NCBI GenBank assembly: GCA_964566425.1
Contig: CAZMIL010000005.1
Location: 1-42,947 of the forward strand
Direction of reading: 5' to 3'
DNA: 42,947 bases
Origin: CAZMIL01 sp964566425
GTDB lineage: Bacteria > Patescibacteriota > Microgenomatia > UBA1406 > GWC2-37-13
The position numbers were made by a program, and so were the translations under genes. Shown piece by piece: positions 15,538 to 23,411 of this stretch; position 1 is the stretch's first letter, and every line of letters starts with the position of its first letter. The notes under the pieces were generated by a model. The model was not told where the DNA came from, did no database searches, and saw only the letters and a list, made by a program, of their open reading frames with translations.

Positions 15538-16584
15538 ATGAGTATACATGCTGAATTACCCAGTCAAAAACCCGAGCAATACGGTTCTGATGCCTTCCGC
15601 TTAGAATATTCTAAAAATACCCCACCACGAGCAATAATAAAAGATATCGAATCTTTTCTGGGAGAGTATATTTTTGAGCTGACTGAGTACGATTATGAGC
15701 TCTCCTATGAAAACGGACAACTCTTAGATCCGTACACACACGAACCTATGATCAGCAAAGCATATAGAGCTATAGGAATAAAAACAGCTCAGGGCCGCAT
15801 CACCACCAGGGAAGAAGCGGAGCTTGCAGGCCTAGCTAACTTACAGACACAGCTTCTCTCAGCAAAAAAAAATGACTCTATTATCTGGATTAGTCCCCCA
15901 GGCCCAAAAAGCGAGGGGTATGGAGATTATGGATTTATTTATCTAGGAAAAGTGACAGAAGAAACTGTACTCAATATGACTGCTATTCGCGTTGAGAAAC
16001 CAGAAATTAAGCAATTTGTACAGTTTTTTAAATTATTTGCTCCTCATGACTCTACGTCGCCTGTGCTAGCGGAGGAATTCATCGCCAATCCTCTCGTTTT
16101 GGCAGACAGGTCCAAAAGCGAGCTGCGCAGTCTACTTATTGAATATTTTTTGCAAAAAGCCCCCTTAGAAGACCCTTATTTTGTGACTACTCTAGCTGAG
16201 CTCACTCCTTATATAAATAAATACTTACAGACTCTCCAGTACGGAGCTCCAAAAATATTTGAACAACAAGTCTTTAATATGTTAATCAACTACAGTCTGC
16301 AAATAAAAAATGCCTTAGAAGGAGAAGAAGAAAGAGAATCCCTCCCTTTTATGCAGGCAGTTAAATTGTATGGGGAAAGCACCCCACGATTAATAGGCAG
16401 TTGCGGGGCGGTTGTTGGATCTGCAAACGACCTTTTTAACTCTCTTTCTCCTTTTTCGCGCGTACTTAGTGAAAACAAAACTCATTGGGAATACCATAAG
16501 GGTAATTGTGTTATTTGCGACAGTAAGAACGCAGAAGTTGGGCCTTGTAATATATGTAAACAGTGTGAAAAAAAACTCAGTTAA
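15538..16584 (+). CDS. Unknown protein with C-terminal zinc ribbon, under B12 riboswitch control
   Basis: A 348-residue soluble protein I cannot assign. It has an N-terminal mixed region with DSIIWISPPGPKSEGYGDYG (about residues 117-136) and MTAIRVEKPE, a helical middle, a conserved-looking GSCGAVVGSANDLF, and a C-terminal four-Cys-type ribbon (NCVIC ... GPCNICKQCEKK). There are no membrane segments, so it is not a B12 transporter, and no B12-binding DXHXXG motif. The riboswitch and the neighbouring B12-dependent genes tie it to cobalamin: possible roles are a B12-independent back-up, a scavenging or trafficking factor, or a regulator. The Shine-Dalgarno AGGGA at 15529-15533 sets the start. 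Confidence 0.7.
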   Translation: MSIHAELPSQKPEQYGSDAFRLEYSKNTPPRAIIKDIESFLGEYIFELTEYDYELSYENGQLLDPYTHEPMISKAYRAIGIKTAQGRITTREEAELAGLANLQTQLLSAKKNDSIIWISPPGPKSEGYGDYGFIYLGKVTEETVLNMTAIRVEKPEIKQFVQFFKLFAPHDSTSPVLAEEFIANPLVLADRSKSELRSLLIEYFLQKAPLEDPYFVTTLAELTPYINKYLQTLQYGAPKIFEQQVFNMLINYSLQIKNALEGEEERESLPFMQAVKLYGESTPRLIGSCGAVVGSANDLFNSLSPFSRVLSENKTHWEYHKGNCVICDSKNAEVGPCNICKQCEKKLS

Positions 16585-16605
16585 TCTCAAACCCCAATTT
16601 TTCGT

Positions 16606-16611
16606 TATAAT
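16606..16611 (+). promoter_or_regulatory. -10 box of the 110-residue hypothetical gene (leaderless)
   Basis: TATAAT ends exactly 6 nt before the ATG at 16618. Confidence 0.55.
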
Positions 16612-16617
16612 ATTCCT

Positions 16618-16950
16618 ATGGAAACAAAAAATTACACTCCCTTGCCGTTAAAATTAAATCTTGACTCAAACCAACGGGAACAGGCAAATGTTCAGTTGAC
16701 CGTTGAACATAAACAGATAGACCAAGAGATTTCTCCTCACGTACAAGTCCGCGAAGAGATTGTTGAAATCCCTCCCACACTGCAAGAAATGGGCGTCCAA
16801 GCAATACCTACGGCTTATTTTGAGACAAAACAAGAAGTTAAAGCTCTTCTTCCTGAAGCAGAAATTGCCGAAGGACTCAAGCAGCCTACAGATTCTTCTT
16901 TTCGTTGGTTGGCAGAATTAGCTCGTTATTTAGATCTGAAGAAGAATTAA
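16618..16950 (+). CDS. Hypothetical protein, 110 residues
   Basis: An acidic soluble protein without recognised domains. It is rich in Glu, Gln and Pro, with the pattern VREEIVEIPPTLQEMGVQAIPT in the middle and a short helical end (FRWLAELARYLDLKKN). Its own perfect -10 box supports expression. The stop shares TTAA with the convergent thioredoxin gene. Confidence 0.6.
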   Translation: METKNYTPLPLKLNLDSNQREQANVQLTVEHKQIDQEISPHVQVREEIVEIPPTLQEMGVQAIPTAYFETKQEVKALLPEAEIAEGLKQPTDSSFRWLAELARYLDLKKN

Positions 16951-17264
16951 GCGGTCTTTTTGATCTCGTTGAGAAAACCCTCTTTCCCCATTGCGCCGAC
17001 AAATTGTCCAGCCAGTTTCCCGTCTTTGAAAATCATAAAAGTAGGGATAGAAAAAACCGAGTACTGCTGTGAAAGTTGAGGATTTTGATCGACATCAACC
17101 TCGACAAATTTTATATCCTTCATTTCGTTGGAAAGTTCCTCGACAATTGGTCCGGTAATTTTACAGGGGCCGCACCACTCGGCAAAAAAGTCAACAAACA
17201 CCCTCCCTTTATAATCTAAGACTTCTTTTTGCCAATCGCTTTGAGAGACGTTCTGTACGGCCAT
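16947..17264 (-). CDS. trxA: Thioredoxin
   Basis: A 105-residue thioredoxin with the active site AEWCGPCK (Cys 31 and 34, as WCGPC) and the cis-Pro region FSIPTFMIFKDG. It reduces protein disulfides in the cytosol and could recycle the nearby class II ribonucleotide reductase. No signal peptide. TATAAT on the minus strand ends 6 nt before the ATG. It is divergent from the acyltransferase gene and convergent with the preceding gene through a shared TTAA stop. Confidence 0.95.
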   Translation of the reverse strand: MAVQNVSQSDWQKEVLDYKGRVFVDFFAEWCGPCKITGPIVEELSNEMKDIKFVEVDVDQNPQLSQQYSVFSIPTFMIFKDGKLAGQFVGAMGKEGFLNEIKKTA

Positions 17265-17270
17265 GCAAAG

Positions 17271-17276
17271 ATTATA
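17271..17276 (-). promoter_or_regulatory. -10 box of the thioredoxin gene (leaderless)
   Basis: TATAAT on the minus strand, exactly 6 nt from the ATG at 17264. A second TATAAT on the plus strand at 17288-17293 faces the other way and serves the acyltransferase gene. Confidence 0.6.
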
Positions 17277-17287
17277 AAAAATTTGAT

Positions 17288-17293
17288 TATAAT
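17288..17293 (+). promoter_or_regulatory. -10 box of the acyltransferase gene
   Basis: TATAAT ends 13 nt before the ATG at 17307, predicting a leader of about 7 nt. Confidence 0.45.
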
Positions 17294-17306
17294 AAACAAG
17301 TCAAGA

Positions 17307-18293
17307 ATGAGAAACAAAGCTGTCGATATTGTCAGAGGATTGGGAATTTTAGCGATTATTTTCATCCACGTCACTGCTTGGTTCACTTTTGACAAGACTG
17401 CCGCTTTCGTCTGGAATTGGGGACAGTTCGCGGTTCCGGCTTTTGTTTTCTGTTCAACCTATCTATTTTTTGTCAAAAAAGATCAATATGGACAAGAAGG
17501 GTTTGTAAACTATTCTTTGAGGCGTTTAAGAAGGCTGCTTCCTCCTTATTACTGGTGGTTGCTTGGTTTCTTTCTCATTTACGTCTTTAAGGATGTGACA
17601 AAAATCCACTGGCAGTCCGTCTTAACGCAACTCACTTTGACCACATCGGGAATCGAACCTAACTGGGCGATTTTGTTGTTTGTCTACGTGACAATTCTAA
17701 TGTTCCCGCTGTTGAGATTGTGGCGCCGGGCACGGGTTTTTTTTATCTTGTATGTTGTTCTTTCACTCGCCTCTTCACTCCTACTACTTAAATATCCTTG
17801 GCCCTTTAATTACAAGTTAATCATGTGGCTCCCTTGGTCTCTAATTATTTTCTTCTCCTGGTATTTTGCTACATATGAAAAGCGCAAATTCTTTTATCCA
17901 TTGACTTTCCTCCTGACTGGAACTGTTTTTCTTCTGCTTTCCTTCTCCAACAATCTTCTTGGGAATTCGTTCCTGTTTTTTAAAAACAAATACCCCCCGA
18001 ACCTCTATTTTCTCTCCTATGGAATATTTGTAATAACTCTCATCTATTATTTAGCAAAAAGGGGTTTTTTGGATTATTTTCATAGGCCAATTCACTTCTT
18101 AAGTCTTTATTCCTATCCTATTTTTTTTATCCATCTTTTATTGATTATAGCCGCCTCGGAATTTATGAATATCCAGCGCTTGACATGGTGGGTTTTTTTG
18201 ATTATTATTCTCGTCCTAACCGTGATCGTCCAGCTTGGATTGGTCAAATTAGGGAATTATGGAAAGAGAAAAGTCGAGAATCCATCCGCTTGA
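17307..18293 (+). CDS. Acyltransferase 3 family membrane protein
   Basis: A 329-residue integral membrane protein with about ten helices. The N-terminus RNKAVDIVRGLGILAIIFIHVTAWF contains the family's RxxAxxxVxxxH-like pattern (conserved His in IFIHV), followed by VPAFVFCSTYLFF and the basic loop SLRRLRRLLPPYYWW, all usual for acyltransferase-3 proteins that acylate surface sugars. The substrate is unknown. I start it at ATG 17307, at the family start; an upstream extension would run into the divergent thioredoxin gene. Confidence 0.8.
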   Translation: MRNKAVDIVRGLGILAIIFIHVTAWFTFDKTAAFVWNWGQFAVPAFVFCSTYLFFVKKDQYGQEGFVNYSLRRLRRLLPPYYWWLLGFFLIYVFKDVTKIHWQSVLTQLTLTTSGIEPNWAILLFVYVTILMFPLLRLWRRARVFFILYVVLSLASSLLLLKYPWPFNYKLIMWLPWSLIIFFSWYFATYEKRKFFYPLTFLLTGTVFLLLSFSNNLLGNSFLFFKNKYPPNLYFLSYGIFVITLIYYLAKRGFLDYFHRPIHFLSLYSYPIFFIHLLLIIAASEFMNIQRLTWWVFLIIILVLTVIVQLGLVKLGNYGKRKVENPSA

Positions 18294-18657
18294 CCAACGA
18301 GGCGTTCCTGCAATGGTCAGAAGAACGCTTGAAAAATCACCTGTCTATCAGAGACAACAGTCCGAAGAAATTAAAAAGACTCTTGCTAATGTTGGGTTGA
18401 GGGTGGGGATTTGGATCATGCAAAACTTTCCCGAAAAAAGAATAAAAAGGGTTAGTTTCCAGTTCGCCTTAAGCGAATTCAAGACTGCTCCGATGTGGGA
18501 AAAGAAAGAAGAAGGTGAGATTGTTCCCACAGTAAGAGATTATTTTGCCGAAGAGCTCGAAGAACTAATTACCGATATCCAGAGACCAAGACAATTCCTC
18601 AACGGCTTGTTTAAAGGAGTCTATTTTGAATTAGGCGGCCGTGAATTCGCTTCCTGA
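18259..18657 (+). CDS. Hypothetical protein, 132 residues
   Basis: A soluble, charged protein overlapping the end of the acyltransferase gene by 35 bp in another frame. It has RVGIWIMQNFPEKRIKRVSF and DYFAEELEELITDIQRPRQF, with no known motif. A second start (ATG 18313) lies after the overlap and cannot be excluded. The stop codon abuts that of the convergent SpoIID-type gene with no gap. The overlap suggests co-transcription with the acyltransferase. Confidence 0.55.
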   Translation: MEREKSRIHPLDQRGVPAMVRRTLEKSPVYQRQQSEEIKKTLANVGLRVGIWIMQNFPEKRIKRVSFQFALSEFKTAPMWEKKEEGEIVPTVRDYFAEELEELITDIQRPRQFLNGLFKGVYFELGGREFAS

Positions 18658-20334
18658 TTATTTGATCTCCACGTTAAAAAGAGGTCCGACAATTTGGATG
18701 TTGGCCGGAGCGCGGAGATTAAATCTATTTTTCCACTCATCTCCGCTAAAGTTCTGTGAAGTGTTTCCGGAAACTGTAATCGACGTCGTCTTTCCGCTGC
18801 CGAAATCGGCGTTTACCGAGACCGAGGAGACGTTTGTAAAGGGAGTTTGTCCTCTGTTTTGCAATTCCTGTCGTACCCTACTATCATCCCAATTGTCTGT
18901 CCCTGCCGGATTAGACTTATCTGTTTGATAAAGGTGCTCCGTGGTGCTTGAATCGCTTTTGACGAGCATTAAACTATTAGCGATATCTGCTATCTCGCCA
19001 GAAGTTAGCCAAGCAGTATTATTGTAATTCCCCCGTGAGCCCCAATCGCAATAAAACCAGGGGGAAGACCGATCATAAGCATTATTTTGCAAATCTCCGA
19101 AGCTCCCGGCGCCGCCTGTCGTTGTGTCTATCGCATGTTTTGTCCAATTGGTCGCACTCCATCCAATCTCTCCGGAGCTAAGAATATAGCCTCCGTGAGT
19201 TGAAGAGAACCAGGCTTTTATGGGAGTCCCTCCTTGTAACATAACTTTTCCTCTCGTATCGCTTACTGCCTGAGTCCAGGCATCGTTGCGGTCTCCGGGA
19301 GGGCTGAATACTTGACAACTTTCGCTTGCGCATATCGTTCCCGACCCGCTATTTGTATATGCCATAACATAAGAGCGAGAAGCGATTGCTTGAGCTCTCA
19401 AGGCAGCTGGAGGAAAGCTCGCAGGCATTTCATGGATTCCTTTTAGATAGTCTTCCAGACTATAGGTGTCGTATCCGTCCACACGTATCTGCGTATTTGA
19501 ATCAACTGTCCCAACGCTGTCAAAGTTGTAGTATGCCCTTAAAATGTTCTCTTCGTTATTTTCTCCTGCTTCCGCTCTTCCTTTTGCTCCATATTGGTTT
19601 AGCCCAACCCTGTTAGGGACGCCGTAGGTAAATAGAGCAAAACGCGGAGAGAAGCCCGGATCTTTATCACGATCATCTACACACCCTGATAGGGAAGTGT
19701 ATGCAGACCGAGGAATATTCAACGCAGCCAATCTCTGGGCTAAAATTTGCTGCTGGCGGGCCGTCAATTCGACAATTTTTGATTGTGTCGCCGCAATATC
19801 TCCAGCCAACACTTGCGATTGTTTATCTATTTCTTCTTGTACGGCCGCCAGCCCCGTTTTTTCTCTGGCTAACTGAGCTTTTTTCTCCTCCAGATTTTTA
19901 ATATACAAAACAATTTTGATGATCGTATCCCTATCTTGATCAACGACTGTTTTTTGGTAAAAGAAATTTTGTAAGGATGTTGAAAGATCAGAAGCTACAA
20001 GCAAAGTCAGAAAAGAATCTGCGTTTTTACTGATATTTTTGTAATAAGATTTCGCCCGTTCGTTAAGAAGCTTTTTCTGATAGTCTAAAGTTTTTTCTCC
20101 AAGGGCAACCTCTTGCTCTTTTTTGACAATCTGTTGTTGTAAAAAAACTACGCGGGATTTTATATTGTTCAGTTGGTCCTGCAGTTTCTGGTAATTGGTC
20201 TGCTTGTTTTGCAGGTCGGCTCTCAACTGGGTGAGTTGATTATTAATGTCGTCCAGTTCATCGGCTTGAATTATAAACTGAGGAAGCAAAAAAGCAGCCA
20301 CCATAAGTAGAACAATCAATAAAAAACGCTTCAT
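18658..20334 (-). CDS. Exported coiled-coil protein with SpoIID/LytB domain
   Basis: A 558-residue cell-wall protein. It has a signal peptide (MKRFLLIVLLMVAAFLLPQF), a long coiled coil (about 25-195) like those of EnvC/PcsB-type division hydrolase activators, then a SpoIID/LytB domain beginning near residue 235 with SLEDYLKGIHEMPASFPPAALRAQAIASRSYVM-type core (the ALRAQAIAARTY motif with catalytic-type Glu) and AWFSSTHGGYILSSGEIGW. SpoIID proteins cleave denuded glycan strands as lytic transglycosylases. The coil probably localises or regulates the enzyme. TATAAT ends 6 nt upstream of the ATG. Confidence 0.85.
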   Translation of the reverse strand: MKRFLLIVLLMVAAFLLPQFIIQADELDDINNQLTQLRADLQNKQTNYQKLQDQLNNIKSRVVFLQQQIVKKEQEVALGEKTLDYQKKLLNERAKSYYKNISKNADSFLTLLVASDLSTSLQNFFYQKTVVDQDRDTIIKIVLYIKNLEEKKAQLAREKTGLAAVQEEIDKQSQVLAGDIAATQSKIVELTARQQQILAQRLAALNIPRSAYTSLSGCVDDRDKDPGFSPRFALFTYGVPNRVGLNQYGAKGRAEAGENNEENILRAYYNFDSVGTVDSNTQIRVDGYDTYSLEDYLKGIHEMPASFPPAALRAQAIASRSYVMAYTNSGSGTICASESCQVFSPPGDRNDAWTQAVSDTRGKVMLQGGTPIKAWFSSTHGGYILSSGEIGWSATNWTKHAIDTTTGGAGSFGDLQNNAYDRSSPWFYCDWGSRGNYNNTAWLTSGEIADIANSLMLVKSDSSTTEHLYQTDKSNPAGTDNWDDSRVRQELQNRGQTPFTNVSSVSVNADFGSGKTTSITVSGNTSQNFSGDEWKNRFNLRAPANIQIVGPLFNVEIK

Positions 20335-20340
20335 TCTTTC

Positions 20341-20346
20341 ATTATA
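20341..20346 (-). promoter_or_regulatory. -10 box of the SpoIID-type gene (leaderless)
   Basis: TATAAT on the minus strand, exactly 6 nt from the ATG at 20334. Confidence 0.6.
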
Positions 20347-20354
20347 GCCAAAAA

Positions 20355-20720
20355 TTAGGCGGTTTTTTTACGCAGATAAATACCCAGTAAAAAAGTGGAC
20401 CCTAAGAGCAAGAGCGCTTCCGTGGGTGAGCCTGTACTCGGAATTGTTTTGAGCTTTCCTGGCTGTGTTTGTGTAGCTTGCTGTCCGCCTTTAGTTTGTG
20501 AAGTTGTAGAAGTGGTCGCCTCGCCTTGACCGGAATAAAAATAGATTGAAGGAGTAGGGGTTGTTCTTTTAGCTCTTGGGGTTGTTTTTGGAGTAGGCGC
20601 TCCTGTTTGAAAAGGGAGGAATTTTTTACCTAGGTTCAATCTGTTGCTCAAAATAACAATAAAAACAATGACGATCACTAATCCTAGGACAAAAGAAAGA
20701 ACTTTATTAAAACTGTCCAT
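20355..20720 (-). CDS. Membrane protein with sortase-signal-like C-terminus
   Basis: A 121-residue protein with an N-terminal membrane helix (about 7-28), a Thr/Pro/Ser/Gln-rich linker, and a C-terminus IPSTGSP, a hydrophobic stretch and RKK. This resembles an LPXTG cell-wall sorting signal with IPSTG as the variant motif, although no sortase gene is in the window; a plain two-helix protein is the alternative. The start at ATG 20720 is chosen over an upstream in-frame GTG because TAAAAT (20729-20734) lies 8 nt before it and the GTG falls inside a TATAGT. It is 20 bp upstream of the SpoIID-type gene. Confidence 0.55.
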   Translation of the reverse strand: MDSFNKVLSFVLGLVIVIVFIVILSNRLNLGKKFLPFQTGAPTPKTTPRAKRTTPTPSIYFYSGQGEATTSTTSQTKGGQQATQTQPGKLKTIPSTGSPTEALLLLGSTFLLGIYLRKKTA

Positions 20721-20728
20721 AGCGTTTA

Positions 20729-20734
20729 ATTTTA
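20729..20734 (-). promoter_or_regulatory. -10 box of the sortase-signal-like gene
   Basis: TAAAAT on the minus strand, 8 nt before the ATG at 20720. It decides between that ATG and an upstream in-frame GTG. Confidence 0.4.
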
Positions 20735-20779
20735 ACACTATAAGATATAGAATGCAAGCTGTTTGCTTTTTGTGTTTTC

Positions 20780-20788
20780 TGCTACAAT
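20780..20788 (+). promoter_or_regulatory. Extended -10 promoter of the 185-residue membrane protein gene (leaderless)
   Basis: TGCTACAAT ends exactly 6 nt before the ATG at 20795. Confidence 0.55.
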
Positions 20789-20794
20789 GAGATC

Positions 20795-21352
20795 ATGGAG
20801 GAGCAGCCAAAATCTAATCCGCAAGTTGTTTTTTCCTGGTCTGCGCCGCTGCGGCCGTATATGAAACGGAGCAAAAGAATCATGCGTTTTTATCTAGCTC
20901 TGACTCTGTTGATTTCTCTAATTGTTTTCTTTTTCGGTGACAGAATTCTCCTCCTCCCGTTGTGGACACTACTGTTTATTTTCTATGTTTTTACCGTTAC
21001 TCCCCCTACTGAAGTCACCCATAAAATCAGCCCGTTTGGTCTTGAGACCGCCGGGACGACTCTGCGCTGGGAAGATCTCGACCACTTCTATTTTTTCAAA
21101 CGTTTTGGCTATGAGGTTTTAGTCTTAGCAACCCACCCTCCTTTTCCCTATTACTCTTATTTGGTGGTCCCTAACGAAGAGGTAAAGAAAAAAGTTTTCT
21201 CCTTGTTGTCCGAACACATCATCTATATGGAAGAGCCGCGAAATACTTTTACCGATAGGGTAATAGGTTGGTTTACTACGCTCATCCCTAATGAAGAGGA
21301 GCCTATCAAGCCTGAAGCTTCTGCCCAAACACCTGTCCCGCCATTTCCTTAA
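20795..21352 (+). CDS. Two-helix membrane protein with a YcxB/PH-like soluble part
   Basis: A 185-residue protein with a basic start, two adjacent helices (about 32-70), then ITPFGLE-like KISPFGLETAGTTLRWEDLDHFYFFKRFGYEVLVL. That two-helix plus β-rich pattern resembles YcxB-like/bPH proteins of unknown function; the assignment is weak. The C-terminal Pro/Glu tail overlaps the end of the convergent RNase P-like gene by 47 bp. Confidence 0.5.
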   Translation: MEEQPKSNPQVVFSWSAPLRPYMKRSKRIMRFYLALTLLISLIVFFFGDRILLLPLWTLLFIFYVFTVTPPTEVTHKISPFGLETAGTTLRWEDLDHFYFFKRFGYEVLVLATHPPFPYYSYLVVPNEEVKKKVFSLLSEHIIYMEEPRNTFTDRVIGWFTTLIPNEEEPIKPEASAQTPVPPFP

Positions 21353-21923
21353 CGCCGAAAGTCCTTCCCCAGTTGATCACGCCTTCGTCGGCTGAAACTA
21401 AATAGGCATCAAGTTCTTTTGCTAGGGTAATAGCGTCAAGGTCTGCCAAACTATCAAGAAAGCCAAATCTGGTTGCTTGACGGTAGCGCTCACGAAGAGT
21501 TTTAATATGCTGGCCGATTTTGAGTTCAAAATCCTTCCCTTGAAGTTTGTTTTGTCCCATTAAGCGTGTTGCTGTTTTTTTCAGTTCTTCTTCTCCGATA
21601 GTCAGTCCCCGATAGCTTCTCCCTCGCACGTCTTCAACTATTTTATAAAAGACTTCTGCGGGGAACTGCGCTTTGTGTATATCTGGCGATTTGATCGTAA
21701 CCTCAGCCAAAAAGGCTTTTAGGAAAATCTGTTCCTTATCTTCAAAAAAACTCAAAAATTCGTCAATAATGCGTGGCGGCATAAAAAACTCGGCTTTCTT
21801 AGCCTCTCTAAGTTTGGCCATGCCTGCCGTAGCCTTGACCACTACTTCCTCTGTTTTTTTTCCGATTCCAAGACCCGGTTCCATATTGAAAAATAAGTTT
21901 GTGTCTAGAACGTATTTGTCCAT
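21306..21923 (-). CDS. HARP-type protein-only RNase P (PIN domain; 'RNA ligase partner' family)
   Basis: A 205-residue PIN-domain protein matching the Homologs of Aquifex RNase P family, often labelled RNA ligase partner protein or UPF0278. These enzymes remove the 5' leader of pre-tRNA without an RNA subunit. Features: N-terminal YVLDTNLF with Asp7, FFMPPRIIDEF, FPAEVFYKIVEDVRGRSYRGL, a Lys/Gln-rich helical insertion (about 110-145, the spike helix region), and the acidic cluster Asp157, Asp161, Asp163 and Asp179 in LDSLADLD and VSADEG; the spacing agrees with what I recall for the Aquifex enzyme. TATGAT ends 6 nt before the ATG. It is divergent from dnaA. Confidence 0.8.
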   Translation of the reverse strand: MDKYVLDTNLFFNMEPGLGIGKKTEEVVVKATAGMAKLREAKKAEFFMPPRIIDEFLSFFEDKEQIFLKAFLAEVTIKSPDIHKAQFPAEVFYKIVEDVRGRSYRGLTIGEEELKKTATRLMGQNKLQGKDFELKIGQHIKTLRERYRQATRFGFLDSLADLDAITLAKELDAYLVSADEGVINWGRTFGVKEMAGQVFGQKLQA

Positions 21924-21929
21924 GGGTAT

Positions 21930-21935
21930 ATCATA
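21930..21935 (-). promoter_or_regulatory. -10 box of the HARP gene (leaderless)
   Basis: TATGAT on the minus strand, exactly 6 nt from the ATG at 21923. Confidence 0.45.
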
Positions 21936-21984
21936 ACATAGTTTTATATAGAAAATACCTCTTGTAATCGGGGGATAAAATGTT

Positions 21985-22010
21985 TATTATTTGTGGATAA
22001 TTTATCCACA
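21985..22010 (+). promoter_or_regulatory. dnaA promoter with two inverted DnaA boxes
   Basis: A TATTAT -10 (21985-21990) is followed at once by TGTGGATAA-T-TTATCCACA (21992-22010), two perfect consensus DnaA boxes (TTATNCACA) head to head with 1 bp between. DnaA bound here would cover the transcription start, so autorepression is likely. The palindrome also overlaps a possible GTG start at 21993. Confidence 0.75.
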
Positions 22011-22016
22011 TTGCTT

Positions 22017-23348
22017 ATGGCAGCCTCTTTTTGGCAGGATTTTCTGCTGTTTTTATCCGACAAAGAAGAACTAAAACCAACTTTGGGCTTCCTCCGTCAA
22101 CTTTCGGCTTCAGAAATACAAAACAATAAGATTTTTGTTAGCTGTCCTAATCAGGGTGTTGTTTTTTTTCTACAAAAAAAGGTTCCGTTATTGGAGAAGT
22201 ATCTTGCGGAGCGTCTCAATAGTCAGGTTTCTTTAGAATTTGTGGTTAAATCAAAAAAGAAAAAGGTTGAAGAACCGTTGTTGAGTTTTGAACCTTCGTC
22301 GGAAGACGTCCAACGAAAATCAGGGCTTGTTGGTAAGCATAATTTCGACAACTTCGCCGTCTCTTCAACCAACCATGTGGCTTATGCTGCGGCGCAGGCT
22401 GTTTCTGAGGCTCTGGGCAAGACATATAACCCCCTGTTTATTTATGGCGGTGTTGGTGTAGGAAAAACACACTTGGCCCAGGCAATAGCGACCAAAGTCC
22501 TTGAGGACGACCCAGAGCAAAGAGTTTTGTTTTGTCCCGGCGAGCAATTTACTAATGAAATTGTTGAGGCAATTAGGGATAGGACAACGCCTAAATTTCG
22601 CAGAAAATATCGTAAGTTAAAACTGTTGATTGTTGATGATATCCAGTTTATTGGGGGTAAAAGGGTGGTCCAAGAAGAGTTTTTTCATACTTTTAACTCG
22701 ATTATTTCGGTCGGTGGGCAGGTTGCCCTTACGGCAGATCGGCAACCGCAAGAAATCCAAGGACTAGAAGACCGTTTAATATCGCGTTTTTTGGGTGGAC
22801 TAGTTGTAGACATTCAGTCGCCTGATTTTGAGCTACGGACCGCCATCCTACTCCTTAAAGCCCAGGAAAAAAACGTTGAAATTGACATTGGAACAGCCCG
22901 TTTAATCGCTGAAAAAGTTGAGGATACTCGTGCGCTTGAGGGGACGCTTCTTTCTGTTTATACCCAGGCATCAGCTAGAGAACAACCAATTAGTCTTACC
23001 TTAGCTGAGGATTTTTTCTTAAATCAAAAGAAAAATAGCCTTAATGGAAAAAAAAGAATTAGTCCGGGGGAGATTATTAAAACCGTTTGTTCTTTTTATG
23101 GGGTTAATCAGGCTCAGCTTAAAAGCCCGCTCCGTTCAGAGCGGGTTGCTCTTCCTCGCCAGGTAGCAATGTACCTTTTGCGTAATGAGTTGAATTTGAA
23201 ATTGGAAGAGGTTGCTTTTCTCCTTAAGCGTAAAGACCACACTACCATCCTTCATGGGGTAGGGAAAATTAGCGGATTGCGGGCAAGAAACCCAGTATTC
23301 AAAGAAGAGGTTGATAATCTTATTAAGTCTCTTTCTTTATCAACATAA
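22017..23348 (+). CDS. dnaA: Chromosomal replication initiator DnaA
   Basis: A 443-residue AAA+ initiator. Domain I is short (FWQDFLLFLSDKEELKPTLGFLR), then the AAA+ module with Walker A GGVGVGKTHLAQA, Walker B LLIVDDIQFIGGK, DRQPQEI and the arginine-finger region LEDRLISRFLGGL, and the DNA-binding domain IV with PRQVAMYLLRNEL and the signature KRKDHTTILHGV. I choose ATG 22017 because the alternative GTG at 21993 would translate the DnaA-box palindrome and adds nothing like domain I. Next genes are the oriC-like spacer and dnaN, the usual order. Confidence 0.95.
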   Translation: MAASFWQDFLLFLSDKEELKPTLGFLRQLSASEIQNNKIFVSCPNQGVVFFLQKKVPLLEKYLAERLNSQVSLEFVVKSKKKKVEEPLLSFEPSSEDVQRKSGLVGKHNFDNFAVSSTNHVAYAAAQAVSEALGKTYNPLFIYGGVGVGKTHLAQAIATKVLEDDPEQRVLFCPGEQFTNEIVEAIRDRTTPKFRRKYRKLKLLIVDDIQFIGGKRVVQEEFFHTFNSIISVGGQVALTADRQPQEIQGLEDRLISRFLGGLVVDIQSPDFELRTAILLLKAQEKNVEIDIGTARLIAEKVEDTRALEGTLLSVYTQASAREQPISLTLAEDFFLNQKKNSLNGKKRISPGEIIKTVCSFYGVNQAQLKSPLRSERVALPRQVAMYLLRNELNLKLEEVAFLLKRKDHTTILHGVGKISGLRARNPVFKEEVDNLIKSLSLST

Positions 23349-23411
23349 TGTCCCCAATCCATCAACCCTTTTTTTTCGGTTTTGGCTCCTCTTGAAAATC
23401 TCGTTCCAATT

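Noticed and set aside
21993..22016. GTG start for dnaA
   Set aside because: It would translate the DnaA-box palindrome and would lie before the predicted transcription start; ATG 22017 fits domain I. Not fully excluded.
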